The notes: generated from the letters alone by a model not told the origin. Positions 16,065-25,126 are shown, counted from the stretch's first letter. The stretch: DNA of 32,590 nt from Bacillota bacterium (GCA_023425025.1 JAFADG010000042.1:1-32590), one strand, 5' to 3'. Numbers and translations are program-made.

Positions 16065-18494
16065 CTATACCTCCGTCTTGTCTTTGGGTGCCTCCGGCGC
16101 CTCTTCTGCCTGTGGCTCCAATTCGGCAACCGCCGGCACGCTTTCTTCGGGAACGGCCATTTCGCTTTGAACATGTGTTTCTTCATCCACAGCAGGCTGA
16201 ACAGGCATTTGGGGCACAGGAATTTCCTGCACGGACGTCTCCGGCTCAGGCGTTTCTGATACAGACGTTTCCTGCGCAGGCTCCCGGACAGCGTCCGCCG
16301 CTTCGGTCAGCCTGGCCGGCTCCTGCGGTTTTTGATCCTGCAGCTCCATCTTGGGATACTCGATGCGTTCATGGAACACGCCGATCAGCACGGTGGTAAA
16401 CGCCTCGCAGATTTTATCGATGTCCCGAAGCGTCAGCGGCGAATCGCTCAGCTGCCCATCCTCCAATTTGCCCCGGACAAGCTGCTCAATAAAAGCCTCA
16501 ATGCCCTGGGGCGTGGGATCGGGCATGGAACGGACGGCGGCCTCGATGGTGTCCGCCAGCATGACGATGGCGCTTTCCTTCATGGTCGGCCGCGTCCCGT
16601 CGTAGCGGAAATCCTTGATATCCACCGGCTTTCCGTCGGCGTGCTGCAGCGCCTTGTGGTAAAAATACAAAACCGGCGTGTCGCCATGGTGCTCCGTAAT
16701 GATTTTCTCAATTTCCTCGGGCAGGCGGTGTCTCTTGGCCATCTGCAAACCGTCCCGCGCGTGGGCGGTGACGATGGCTGAGGAGATATACGGATCGGTA
16801 TGGTCGTGGGGATTTTCCCCCATTTGGTTTTCCTTGAAGTACAACGGCCGCTTCAGCTTGCCCACATCGTGAAAGTAGGAGCCCACCCTGGCCAGCAAAG
16901 CGTTGGCGCCAATAGCCTCCGCCGCGGCCTCGGACAGGTTGGCCACGATGATGGAATGGTGGTACGTGCCCGGCGCTTCCAGCAGCAGCCTGCGCAAAAG
17001 GGGCTGGTTGGGGTTGGACAGTTCCATCAGCTTGCTGGACGTGGCCAGGTTGAAAACCGCTTCGAACAGCGGCTGAAGACCCATGCATAAAAGCGCCGCG
17101 ATAAACGCCCCGCCCATGCTCCAAAGCGCGGTGTTGAAAACAACCTGCAGATCGTTGTTGGTCATCAGGCCCACAGCCGTCATCACCACCGCGTTGGACA
17201 GGGCGGCATAAATGCCGCACAAAAGCACCTGCGCCCGGTGGGGCTTGCCGCGCAGGGCGGCCACCGCCACGATCCCGCCCACAACGCCGCTGATCAAAAG
17301 CTGAATCATCACCGTGCCGTTTTCCGTGCTGCCGCCGGTAGAAAGGGCACTGACGATCACCGACAGCGCCAGGTTGCCGGAAATACCGGCCCGGGCGCCC
17401 AGCAGCCCGGCCAATAGCAGCGCGCCCAGAATAACGGGCGACAGATAAATGCTCACCAGCATCATCTTCACGAAGATAATGCAGATGGCCAGCGTCAGGT
17501 TCATGACCAGCATGAATACGATCATTTTACGGAAATTGCGCAGCAGCGAGCTGCTCATCAGCGCAAGCAGCATCAGCGTCAGCAGCATCACCGCCGCCAC
17601 CAGCAGCGCGGCGCCCACGTACATGGGTACATCCACACTGTTGTCATCCAAAAGGCCCAGTGCCCGCAGCATTTCCAGCTGGTTGGCGCTGACCCGCTCC
17701 CCGGCGACCACAATATTCTGGCCCTGATTGTACATCACCGGTTCCACAGACTTGCGGGCGTTTTCCTGGGCCAGGGCGGTGGCTTCTTCGTCGATGACCA
17801 TATTGGGCTGTATGACCGCGCGCAATACAGACGGCATTACATTCTGAAAAAGGCTGATATTCATGTTGTAGCCGACGATCTGCAGGATATTGTTGATGGA
17901 TTCGTTGACCTGCCCCTGGCGAATGGTGGTATTGAGCGTATTGCGCACGGCGACAGAAACATCGCTGTACGCCTCCTCCAGCTTGTCCGCCGGTATGGAC
18001 AGGAGCGTGGCGATCTGATAATCCGCCAGGGCGACGGTGGTCAGCATGGTTTTTGCGTAATCCAGCTCTCCCTGGGAATACCGCCTGGGGGCAGTGCCGG
18101 TTGATGTTTCACTGGGGGGAAGGGTCTGGCCGTACTGCTGGACCTTGCGCAATTCATCAAACACCGCCCGAAGGTCCGTCATAACGGTGTCCGTCACGCC
18201 GTCCTTGGGGTGATAGGAAGGCTCCACCTGCCGCGCGGCGTCATCGCGCCGGCGTTGGGTGGTGATCTCATCCACCACATCCTTGGACGCGGTAATGGTC
18301 TTGAACGCGATGGCGCCGACCCGCAAATTGTACCGTTCCGGCGCGATGGCCATGCAAAACATGACGGCCATGAGGATCGTGCCCAGCGCGGCGGTAAACG
18401 CGCATTTCGCCGCAGGTGTTTTCAGCACTGCCAATACCTGCTTTATGCCCATGCGTTCTTTTTTCTTCCTGCCGCCTTGCCGCCTGGCCATCAT
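16065..18494 (-). CDS. pgpH: Membrane HD-domain phosphodiesterase, PgpH/YqfF family (c-di-AMP hydrolase type)
   Basis: 809 residues. A membrane protein of the 7TMR-HD family; characterised members hydrolyse cyclic di-AMP. Order: basic N-terminus, a first membrane helix (about residues 32-52), an extracytoplasmic 7TMR-HDED-type region to about 280, a seven-helix membrane block (about 285-480), then a cytoplasmic HD domain with HHSIIVANLSEAA, YFHDVGKLKRP (His-Asp near 541), ENPHDHTDP and ITEHHGD. After the HD domain comes a tail of about 90 residues very rich in Glu, Pro and Val with repeated ETSV/EIPVP-like units, not part of the usual family. The ATG-ATG start follows AAGGAGAG inside the phoH 3' end. 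Confidence 0.92.
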   Translation of the reverse strand: MMARRQGGRKKKERMGIKQVLAVLKTPAAKCAFTAALGTILMAVMFCMAIAPERYNLRVGAIAFKTITASKDVVDEITTQRRRDDAARQVEPSYHPKDGVTDTVMTDLRAVFDELRKVQQYGQTLPPSETSTGTAPRRYSQGELDYAKTMLTTVALADYQIATLLSIPADKLEEAYSDVSVAVRNTLNTTIRQGQVNESINNILQIVGYNMNISLFQNVMPSVLRAVIQPNMVIDEEATALAQENARKSVEPVMYNQGQNIVVAGERVSANQLEMLRALGLLDDNSVDVPMYVGAALLVAAVMLLTLMLLALMSSSLLRNFRKMIVFMLVMNLTLAICIIFVKMMLVSIYLSPVILGALLLAGLLGARAGISGNLALSVIVSALSTGGSTENGTVMIQLLISGVVGGIVAVAALRGKPHRAQVLLCGIYAALSNAVVMTAVGLMTNNDLQVVFNTALWSMGGAFIAALLCMGLQPLFEAVFNLATSSKLMELSNPNQPLLRRLLLEAPGTYHHSIIVANLSEAAAEAIGANALLARVGSYFHDVGKLKRPLYFKENQMGENPHDHTDPYISSAIVTAHARDGLQMAKRHRLPEEIEKIITEHHGDTPVLYFYHKALQHADGKPVDIKDFRYDGTRPTMKESAIVMLADTIEAAVRSMPDPTPQGIEAFIEQLVRGKLEDGQLSDSPLTLRDIDKICEAFTTVLIGVFHERIEYPKMELQDQKPQEPARLTEAADAVREPAQETSVSETPEPETSVQEIPVPQMPVQPAVDEETHVQSEMAVPEESVPAVAELEPQAEEAPEAPKDKTEV

Positions 18495-18497
18495 GGC

Positions 18498-19472
18498 TTA
18501 ACTCTCCTTCGCCCTTTTTTCATATGCGTCATAGGCCTGAACGATGGCTTGTACAAGATCATGGCGCACAACGTCCGTGTGATCAAGCCGCACAATGCCG
18601 ATACCCGACGTATTACGAAGCACATCCAGCGCCTCTAAAAGCCCCGAACGCTTGCCGAAAGGCAGGTCGGTCTGCGTGATGTCGCCGGTCACCACAACCC
18701 TGGAATTAAAGCCCATACGCGTCAAAAACATTTTCATCTGTTCGGAGGTGGTGTTCTGGGCCTCATCCAATATAATGAAAGAATCGCTCAAGGTGCGGCC
18801 CCGCATATAGGCCAGGGGCGCCACCTCCACCACACCGCGCTCCACCAGCTTCTGATAGGAATCCACGCCCATCAGGTCGTACAGCGCGTCATAGAGCGGG
18901 CGGAGGTACGGGTCGACCTTCTGGTTCAAATCGCCGGGCAGAAAGCCCAGCTTTTCCCCCGCCTCCACCGCGGGGCGCGTAAGCACGATCCTTTCGATTT
19001 CCTTGTTGCGCAGCGCCACGACAGCCATGGCCATGGCCAGGTAGGTTTTGCCGGTGCCGGCCGGGCCTACGGCAAAGGTGAGCACATTATCCCGCACCTT
19101 GCGCACATATTCCCGCTGGCCCAGGGTCTTGCATTTGATCTGCTTGCCCCGGTGGGTGATGGCAACGACATCCTTCAATATTTCATCGATCATGTCCACC
19201 TTCCCATCCCGCGCCAGGGCAATGGCGTAGCGGATGCGGGAGCGGTCCACGATCTCGCGGTTTTTGAGCATTTCCAGCAGTTTTATAATCACCAGCTGGG
19301 CAAGCTCCGTCTGGGCGGGATCACCGATGATAGTAAGCTCGGTGCCCCGTATGGAAACGGTAACGCCGATCTCAGATTCGATCAGCGCGATGTTCTGGTC
19401 GTTTGTACCAAACAGAGACATATAGTCGTCCATGGAATCTACCGAAAGCATGACCTGCCTGCTTGGGGGCAA
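18498..19472 (-). CDS. phoH: PhoH family ATPase
   Basis: About 324 residues. PhoH-like P-loop ATPase of the YbeZ type, linked to RNA metabolism and often encoded beside YbeY. A KH-like N-terminal part (TNDQNIALIESEIGVTVSIR) precedes the ATPase domain: Walker A GPAGTGKTYLAMAMA, LTRPAVEAGEKLGFLPGD, Walker B FIILDEAQNTT, and VVVTGDITQTDLP. Start choice: an ATG at 19487 has no ribosome binding site before it, but the GGAGG that overlaps that codon sits eight bases before an in-frame TTG at 19472, so I favour the TTG. It lies 35 bases after yqfD and is followed by pgpH whose ribosome binding site is inside this gene. Confidence 0.95.
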   Translation of the reverse strand: MPPSRQVMLSVDSMDDYMSLFGTNDQNIALIESEIGVTVSIRGTELTIIGDPAQTELAQLVIIKLLEMLKNREIVDRSRIRYAIALARDGKVDMIDEILKDVVAITHRGKQIKCKTLGQREYVRKVRDNVLTFAVGPAGTGKTYLAMAMAVVALRNKEIERIVLTRPAVEAGEKLGFLPGDLNQKVDPYLRPLYDALYDLMGVDSYQKLVERGVVEVAPLAYMRGRTLSDSFIILDEAQNTTSEQMKMFLTRMGFNSRVVVTGDITQTDLPFGKRSGLLEALDVLRNTSGIGIVRLDHTDVVRHDLVQAIVQAYDAYEKRAKES

Positions 19473-19507
19473 AGAGTGTTCCTCCATTCATTTGGATACG
19501 GCTGCGG

Positions 19508-20680
19508 CTACGGAGCCGCGCCTTCTTCCCAAGGCTTGGGAAGCGCAATGTCCGCCAGGACTTCCGCTATGGCAGTCGCTTCCAGCATCCTTCCTTCTAT
19601 CATACAATAATCTACCCATTTGTCAACTGGTTCATGACCCGCGCCCAGTTTTTGCGCAAGCGCGCGAAGCGCCGCAAGCCCGGCGTCGGCCTTGACCTGG
19701 TCTTCATCCCTTGGCGTTACGGTCAGCGCAACCTCCTCATAGGTTTCCCGGCGCAGCGTCACCGGCCACCACGCCCCGCCTACAGGCAAGATTTCCACCG
19801 TACGGTCCGACTGCAAATAGTCGGGATGCTCGATCTGCCCCACCTGAAAATAGGGCGTTTCAATGATTTGCGATGTGACGCTGCGGCCCGTGGGCTCGCT
19901 GATGATTTCGTCCAAGGGGACCCGCGCCTTCGCCCCCACCCAGCCCCGGGCCATGGCGATCCCCCGGGCTTTCACGGGTATCTTTTGCTCATTGGTCCCC
20001 CGCTCCCAGCCGGCGATCAGCACCTGCCCCTTTTTGACGATATCGCCCGCCTTGCATTGTGGCGTGCCGGCCAGGGGAAGCAGCGTCACAAGTATGCCGT
20101 CCCTTTGCGCGACGACGTCGCCTGGGCCGCCCTGGGTTTCCACCCCCGGCGGCGGCACGCCCAGCACGCAGCGGATGACCAGCGCGGCGCCCCTGTAGTA
20201 AGCCTGCACCCAGGCCACCTTGGGCATGCGCCATTCCAGGTCGCTGATGATTTGCGCAAGGGGCACATCCTTTTTCATCAGCCCCGGGTGAATATCCTTT
20301 TCCTTTAAATACAGCCGGATTTCGCTTGCATACTGGCCCGCGTCCAGGATGTCGATGCTCCACACGAACTGCATGGCAGTGATAGCCAGGGCGATGCACA
20401 GCACAAAGCCGACGGCGGCGGCCATGCGCTTTTTCAGCCAGCCAAAAAGCGCGGAAAGGCGCCTGGGCCGAAGCTTTGTCAGCTTCCAGCCCCGCTTATC
20501 CGCCAGCTCGCCGAGTTTTTTGTAGTCCGTTTCCCCGCAAGCCCCTTCCACAGCCTTTGCGCCATGCCTGGAAAGATTGAGCAGTATAATGTTTTCCTCT
20601 CTTGCAAGGTTCATCAGCCGTTCCAGACTGAGCCCTTCCATGCGGAAGGATATCAGGAAAAGCTGCTTTGCAGCCTCCAT
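19508..20680 (-). CDS. yqfD: Sporulation protein YqfD
   Basis: About 390 residues. YqfD is a sporulation protein of the mother cell needed for efficient spore formation; its biochemical role is not established. An N-terminal cytoplasmic region (SLERLMNLAREENIILLNLSR, LRPRRLSALFGWLKKR) is followed by one membrane helix (MAAAVGFVLCIALAITAMQFVW) and a large outside domain with LRLYLKEKDI-like and ISDLEWRMPKVAWVQ segments typical of the family. The start codon ATG (20680) overlaps the yqfC stop as TGATG, after AGGAGGAG. A preceding in-frame GTG is possible but less likely. Coupled to yqfC. Confidence 0.93.
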   Translation of the reverse strand: MEAAKQLFLISFRMEGLSLERLMNLAREENIILLNLSRHGAKAVEGACGETDYKKLGELADKRGWKLTKLRPRRLSALFGWLKKRMAAAVGFVLCIALAITAMQFVWSIDILDAGQYASEIRLYLKEKDIHPGLMKKDVPLAQIISDLEWRMPKVAWVQAYYRGAALVIRCVLGVPPPGVETQGGPGDVVAQRDGILVTLLPLAGTPQCKAGDIVKKGQVLIAGWERGTNEQKIPVKARGIAMARGWVGAKARVPLDEIISEPTGRSVTSQIIETPYFQVGQIEHPDYLQSDRTVEILPVGGAWWPVTLRRETYEEVALTVTPRDEDQVKADAGLAALRALAQKLGAGHEPVDKWVDYCMIEGRMLEATAIAEVLADIALPKPWEEGAAP

Positions 20681-20967
20681 CACGGCTTTCTCTCCTCCTT
20701 TGCGCCGCCGTCATACGAAACCTTAACGATCTGGCCTGTGACCACGGCGTCCATCGGTCCGTAATGGGTGATTTGCAGCTTTGCCCCGTCTATCGCCAAT
20801 ATGCCACAGGAGGTTTTCAGCCGGATCAAGCCTTCCTCATACGCCAGAATCCCTTGATGCTGCTCAATGATCAGGCGCCGCCGGCCATACCACACCAGCC
20901 TGGGCCAGCCCATGAGCACATCCTCGGGAATGCCGCTCACGTCCGCCGCCTTTTCCCGCCATTTCAT
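20680..20967 (-). CDS. yqfC: Sporulation protein YqfC
   Basis: 95 residues, normal for this small family that almost always precedes yqfD. Visible features: GIPEDVLMGWPRLVWYGRRRLIIEQHQGILAY and a C-terminal beta-rich part ending in VVTGQIVKVSYD. In Bacillus it belongs to the sigma-E regulon; a convincing sigma-E promoter could not be set here by eye. Start after GGGAGGGCAGCGC. First gene of the long minus-strand cluster, divergent from the symporter gene. Confidence 0.92.
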   Translation of the reverse strand: MKWREKAADVSGIPEDVLMGWPRLVWYGRRRLIIEQHQGILAYEEGLIRLKTSCGILAIDGAKLQITHYGPMDAVVTGQIVKVSYDGGAKEERKP

Positions 20968-21047
20968 GCGCTGCCCTCCCTCATTTTCATACCATGCTGG
21001 TTAAGACTATGGGCAAAGGACAAAAATCATGCCATGTGTGAAAATGC

Positions 21048-21075
21048 TTGCCTTTTGGGCGGTTTCCTGTATAAT
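21048..21075 (+). promoter_or_regulatory. Sigma-A type promoter of the sodium:solute symporter gene
   Basis: TTGCCT (21048-21053), 16-base spacer, perfect TATAAT (21070-21075). Transcription would begin near 21082, which leaves room for a leader before the TTG start at 21138 and argues against the upstream in-frame GTG at 21087. Confidence 0.68.
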
Positions 21076-21137
21076 GAAGCACGAAGGTGTTCCCTGTGTT
21101 TGTATGGGAACAAGCAGTATGGAAGGTGGGGCCTCAA

Positions 21138-22682
21138 TTGAAAATTGCGGTATTGGTTCTCTATGCCCTGATGATGGTAGCGGTCATTTTCTTCACTGCC
21201 CGAAAATCCATATCCCTGAACGATTTTCTGCTGGGCGGCAGAAACGTCGGCCCGTGGATGAGCGCGTTGTCTTATGGGACGTCTTATTTTTCTGCCGTCA
21301 TCATCATCGGCTATGCCGGTTCCGTTGGCTGGGATGTCGGCTTTTCCGCTATTTGGGCCGGCATCGGCAACGCGCTGGTAGGCGGCCTGCTGGCATGGTC
21401 GCTGCTGGCCAGGCCGGCCCGGCAGATGGCCGAGCGCCTGAATGTGGCAACGCTGCCCAGTTTCTTTGAAAAACGGTACAACTCCAAAACCCTGAAGGTA
21501 CTGGCATCGCTGATCATTTTCATCTTCCTGCTCCCCTATTCCGCATCTGTATACAAGGGCTTGGGCAGAATGTTCCAGATGTCAATGGGCTTTGACTACA
21601 CCTGGTGCGTGATCGGCATCGCCCTTTTGTCTTCCGTGTACCTTTTTCTGGGCGGGTACAAAGCCACCGCCGTGACAGATTTTATACAGGGGATCATTAT
21701 GCTGGGCGGCATCGGTATTGTGGTCGCGTTCATCTTAAAGGGCGCCGGCGGCGCGGCGTCCGGCCTTGCGCAGCTTGGCACGGAGGCCATCGGCGGGCCC
21801 AATTTCAATTCTCTTATTCCCCCCAAGGGCAAGGAAGTATTTTTGATTTCCAACGTTGTGCTGACTTCGCTGGGCGTTTTGGGTATGCCCCACATGATCC
21901 ACAAGTTTTTTGCCATTCGCGAAACATCCGCCGTTCGCCGCGCTACGGTGATTTCCACCATCTTTTGCGTCATCATCGCCGGCGGCGCGTATTTTGCGGG
22001 CAGCTTCGGCCGGGTGGTGCTTTCCAACATTACCAATGACGCGGGCCAGACCCTGGCCTCTTTGGTGAACGGCGGAACCATGGCCAAGGATGCCATCATG
22101 CCCGCCATGCTTACCGACCAATCGGTGGTCGGCATTCCCGATGCGCTGCTGGGCCTTGTGGTGGTGCTGCTGCTCTCGGCCAGCGTTTCCACACTGACCG
22201 CGCTGGTCCTTTCCTCCTCGTCGGTGATTACCATCGACCTGCTGGGGGCATTCTTCCCCAAGCTGGATGCAAAACGCTCCACACTGGTCATGCGGATACT
22301 GTGCGTCGCCTTTATCGCCTTCTCCCTGGCCATCAACTTCCTGATGCAGGGCACGCCCATCATATCCCTCATGTCCCTTTCCTGGGGCACCATTTCCGGC
22401 GCTTTCCTGGCCCCCTTCCTGTACGGCCTTTTGTGGAAAGGCGTCACAAAAGCCGGCGTATACACGGGCGTCATCCTGGGCGCGCTGACCTCCCTGCTGC
22501 CGCCCATCGTAACAGGCAACTTTGCGCTGGCCCCCGTCAGCGGCGCCTGCGCCATGGGCGTCGGCCTGATCGCTGTGCCCCTTGTCAGCCTGCTCACAAA
22601 GAAATGGGGCTTTGACGGCGATCATATCGCCGCGGTGTTCGGGAAAAAGCAGCAGGCTCAAAAGTCCTCCGCCGCTGCCTGA
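21138..22682 (+). CDS. Sodium:solute symporter (SSS family)
   Basis: 514 residues, almost entirely hydrophobic, with about 13 predicted membrane helices as usual for SSS transporters (LeuT fold) that import solutes with Na+. Family landmarks: DFLLGGRNVGPWMSALSYGTSYFSAV in the first helices, GWDVGFSAIWAGIGNALVG, LGGYKATAVTDFIQG, and GVLGMPHMIHKFFAIR. The overall pattern is PutP/PanF-like, but the substrate cannot be read from sequence. Start: TTG at 21138 (MKIAVLVLYALMM) after AAGGTGGGG; an in-frame GTG at 21087 would be almost leaderless. It is monocistronic, with its own promoter and terminator. Confidence 0.92.
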   Translation: MKIAVLVLYALMMVAVIFFTARKSISLNDFLLGGRNVGPWMSALSYGTSYFSAVIIIGYAGSVGWDVGFSAIWAGIGNALVGGLLAWSLLARPARQMAERLNVATLPSFFEKRYNSKTLKVLASLIIFIFLLPYSASVYKGLGRMFQMSMGFDYTWCVIGIALLSSVYLFLGGYKATAVTDFIQGIIMLGGIGIVVAFILKGAGGAASGLAQLGTEAIGGPNFNSLIPPKGKEVFLISNVVLTSLGVLGMPHMIHKFFAIRETSAVRRATVISTIFCVIIAGGAYFAGSFGRVVLSNITNDAGQTLASLVNGGTMAKDAIMPAMLTDQSVVGIPDALLGLVVVLLLSASVSTLTALVLSSSSVITIDLLGAFFPKLDAKRSTLVMRILCVAFIAFSLAINFLMQGTPIISLMSLSWGTISGAFLAPFLYGLLWKGVTKAGVYTGVILGALTSLLPPIVTGNFALAPVSGACAMGVGLIAVPLVSLLTKKWGFDGDHIAAVFGKKQQAQKSSAAA

Positions 22683-22714
22683 CGCTTGGCAGGTCTTGCA
22701 GAAGGATAAAAGCA

Positions 22715-22762
22715 AAAAAGGCTGTCGTGCTTCACAAAAGTGCAGCACGGCAGCCTATTTTT
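22715..22762 (+). terminator. Rho-independent terminator after the symporter gene
   Basis: AGGCTG-T-CGTGCT pairs with AGCACG-G-CAGCCT (22719-22756) around a loop of about 12 bases and is followed by ATTTTT. An A-run precedes it, so it may work in both directions. Confidence 0.83.
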
Positions 22763-22867
22763 GCTGCGGGACGCTTCTATATACAAGGCATATTTGCTGC
22801 AGCCCAAAAGATGACGCACTGCTGTCATGTTATATGTGCTATGATAAACCAAAAGGGGGAGATTACC

Positions 22868-23488
22868 ATGCAAATGAACATGAAGGATTACCTGGCCGGC
22901 TGTTTGGAGGATATGCATCTGGAAGAGAACGCGCTCCAGCTGCCCGATGTGCAAATTGACACAAAGCAGATCAAATGCGTCATGATCAACGAAGTCCCTC
23001 CTCTTCATCCGGAGGACGGCTTTTACAGCCGCAGCGCCGATCCGGATTACATGAAAACAACGCGGGCACTTTTTCATGACGCCGGCGTGCAAGTGAAGAA
23101 TATGGAGGATATTCTAGGCCTGGGCATTTATATTACAACGGCTGTAAAAGCGCCCAAGCACCAGTACGCGGTTCCCGGGGATATGATTTTAAGTCATCTG
23201 CCGCTGCTGGAAAAGGAAATCGGCTTGTTTCCCAACTTGAAAGCGATCATGCTCATGGGCGATGTGGCAAAAAAGGCCTTCAACATGATTGCGAAAAAGA
23301 AAACGGGAAAGAACGTGATCCCCTCCGCCTCCACGTGCAGAATCAGGGCTGATTCATTTTATTACGGACAAATCAGGGTCTTCCCCTCCTACATCATGAC
23401 CGGCGGGAACATATTGATCGAAAAAGGCAAGTGCACCATGACTTCAGACGACATCCGGCGGATGATGGAAGTACTTCAACAACAGTGA
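22868..23488 (+). CDS. Uracil-DNA glycosylase superfamily-like protein
   Basis: 206 residues. The region CVMINEVPPLHPEDGFY followed by GLGIYITTAVKAPKHQYAVPGDMI, then HLPLLEKEIGLFPNLKAIMLMGDVAKKAFN has the block order of the uracil-DNA glycosylase superfamily (substrate loop, 'T.AVK' strand, 'LMG..A' strand). It lacks the iron-sulphur Cys set of family 4 enzymes as far as I can see, and the usual GExPG loop is altered to NEVPP, so catalytic activity is uncertain. Start MQMNMKDYLAGC after GGGGGAG; a longer frame upstream overlaps the symporter terminator. It is followed 11 bases later by the NHL gene, suggesting one transcript. Confidence 0.65.
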   Translation: MQMNMKDYLAGCLEDMHLEENALQLPDVQIDTKQIKCVMINEVPPLHPEDGFYSRSADPDYMKTTRALFHDAGVQVKNMEDILGLGIYITTAVKAPKHQYAVPGDMILSHLPLLEKEIGLFPNLKAIMLMGDVAKKAFNMIAKKKTGKNVIPSASTCRIRADSFYYGQIRVFPSYIMTGGNILIEKGKCTMTSDDIRRMMEVLQQQ

Positions 23489-23499
23489 GGCGGCAGGAT

Positions 23500-24516
23500 A
23501 TGAGCAATCGTGAAAAATCTACGGCACACGGCGCGGCTTTGAGTTCGCAGGTTGCGTACCGCGTCACCCATGTCATCGACTACAAAGAGCAGGCGATCAT
23601 AGACGGGCTGCCGCAGTTTGGTTTTCATGACCATACCGGCGCGCTGTACAAGCTGGACTATCATAAGAACTTTATGGGCTTGCTTTCCCCCGCCGGCTTT
23701 GTGTGGACCGCGGGAGAATCAAATCCCAACCTCGCGCCTGTCCACTTTACCGTTCAGCTTGACCACCCCAAGTATGCCGCCCGGGCGTTCCAGCATGACA
23801 CGCTGCTTGTTTCCGAAGAGAAATGCATCTACCAAATGGACCTGTCCACAAACCGCTTTTTCCCCCTGATCGACAAAGAGAAGGCCGGCATTGTGGATAT
23901 AGGCAATTGCGTATACGATCATCAGGATACGATATGGGTCAACGATATAAGAGGCTGCCGAATCTTTCATTTTCAATACGACGGCACGCTGATTGAGGTC
24001 CTTGGCAATGGGGAACCCGGCTTTCAAAGGGATGCCGTGCCTTTTGAACAGGCCCGTTTTCATTGGATGTATGATTTGCGCCTTGGCCCGGATGGGAACC
24101 TGTACGTGCTGGACAGCAAAAATTTTGCGGTGCGCAAAATTGATATCAAGGCCAGAACCGTATCCACCGTCTGCGGGGACGGCATCGGCGGATACACAGG
24201 GGATGGCGGCGACACCAAATTGGCCAGGCTGGGTACGGACCCGCAGGAATTTTTCGACGGGCCCTGGTCGCTGCATGTAGACGAACAAAACAACATCTTC
24301 ATCGGCGATACGCAAAATCACGCCGTCCGCTGCATTCACGCCGGCATAAGTATTATAACTACCATAGCAAGCCGATTGGATACCGCGCCCGGCGGTTCCC
24401 CCGCGCGCTTTGAGAAGATCTGCGGCATGGATTACTGGAACGGGACGCTGTACATTCCCGATTGGCGAAGCGACGCGCCGAATACCGGCATCATCTTGCA
24501 AAGGCAATCGGAATGA
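23500..24516 (+). CDS. NHL-repeat beta-propeller protein
   Basis: 338 residues. Repeated beta-propeller blades of NHL type can be seen: NCVYDHQDTIWVNDIRGCRIFHF, MYDLRLGPDGNLYVLDSKNFAVRKID, TVCGDGIGGYTGDGG, and GPWSLHVDEQNNIFIGDTQNHAVRCI. The GDGxxGYTGDGG plus NHAVR pattern is typical of NHL proteins. There is no signal peptide, so it is probably cytoplasmic. Function unknown: such propellers bind proteins, nucleic acid or ligands. Start after GAGGCGGCAGGAT (weak). Coupled to the glycosylase-like gene 11 bases upstream, which may point to a joint role. Confidence 0.8.
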   Translation: MSNREKSTAHGAALSSQVAYRVTHVIDYKEQAIIDGLPQFGFHDHTGALYKLDYHKNFMGLLSPAGFVWTAGESNPNLAPVHFTVQLDHPKYAARAFQHDTLLVSEEKCIYQMDLSTNRFFPLIDKEKAGIVDIGNCVYDHQDTIWVNDIRGCRIFHFQYDGTLIEVLGNGEPGFQRDAVPFEQARFHWMYDLRLGPDGNLYVLDSKNFAVRKIDIKARTVSTVCGDGIGGYTGDGGDTKLARLGTDPQEFFDGPWSLHVDEQNNIFIGDTQNHAVRCIHAGISIITTIASRLDTAPGGSPARFEKICGMDYWNGTLYIPDWRSDAPNTGIILQRQSE

Positions 24517-24571
24517 TTCATGGCTGTTTGACTCCTCAAATATTTGGGCCAACCCAGGCGGCAGCAGTTGA

Positions 24572-24622
24572 CGCAAAAAGAGATCCGTGTGCCCGCGTTA
24601 TGCGCCGGCCACGGATCTCTTT
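24572..24622 (-). terminator. Terminator of the ohr-like gene
   Basis: AAAGAGATCCGTG (24577-24589) pairs perfectly over 13 bases with CACGGATCTCTTT (24610-24622). On the minus strand the stem ends in a run of five U, fitting the gene at 24704-25126; on the plus strand the tail is weaker but may stop the NHL transcript too. Confidence 0.8.
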
Positions 24623-24703
24623 GCGATGAAGCTTATCAACCGCTTACTTAAAGCGCGTCCTTTTTCTTGTTACCAAAAAGTGCGCGCTCCTACAAGCCTT
24701 GCG

Positions 24704-25126
24704 CTATTCCACCCTTGCCGAAACGTTGACGTCAATATTGCCGCGGGTCGCGTTGGAATAGGGGCAGATTTTGTGTGCCTGGGTGACCAGCGAATCGGCG
24801 GTATCCTGATCGATCCCCCCGAACACCACTTCCAAATCCACCGCCAGCTGAAATCCGCCTTCTTCGTTTTTGCCGATGCCCACGTGTGCGTGAACGTCCG
24901 GCGCCGCGACTTCCAGCCGGTTGAGCCTGACAAAGTGCGCTATGGCGCTGCCAAAGCAGGCGGCGTATCCCGCCGCGAAGAATTGCTCGGGATTGAATCC
25001 GCTGCCCTTTTTGCCGCCCAGTTCAGGCGGCGACGCCATCTCAAAGCGGATGGGAGTATTCTCCACATAGACCTGCCCGTCCCGTCCGCCTGTGGCCACG
25101 GCGGATGCTTTATACATCATCTTCAT
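24704..25126 (-). CDS. ohr: Ohr/OsmC family organic hydroperoxide reductase
   Basis: 140 residues, normal for Ohr. A cytoplasmic thiol peroxidase that reduces organic hydroperoxides. Both redox cysteines are present: Cys57 in FFAAGYAACFGSAI and Cys121 in AHKICPYSNATRGNIDV; the latter block, with SPPELGG and NPEQFFAAGYAACF, is characteristic of Ohr rather than OsmC. Start after AAGGAGCTGATATT. It is monocistronic, between an upstream AT-rich promoter region and a perfect terminator. No OhrR-like regulator gene is adjacent. Confidence 0.93.
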   Translation of the reverse strand: MKMMYKASAVATGGRDGQVYVENTPIRFEMASPPELGGKKGSGFNPEQFFAAGYAACFGSAIAHFVRLNRLEVAAPDVHAHVGIGKNEEGGFQLAVDLEVVFGGIDQDTADSLVTQAHKICPYSNATRGNIDVNVSARVE

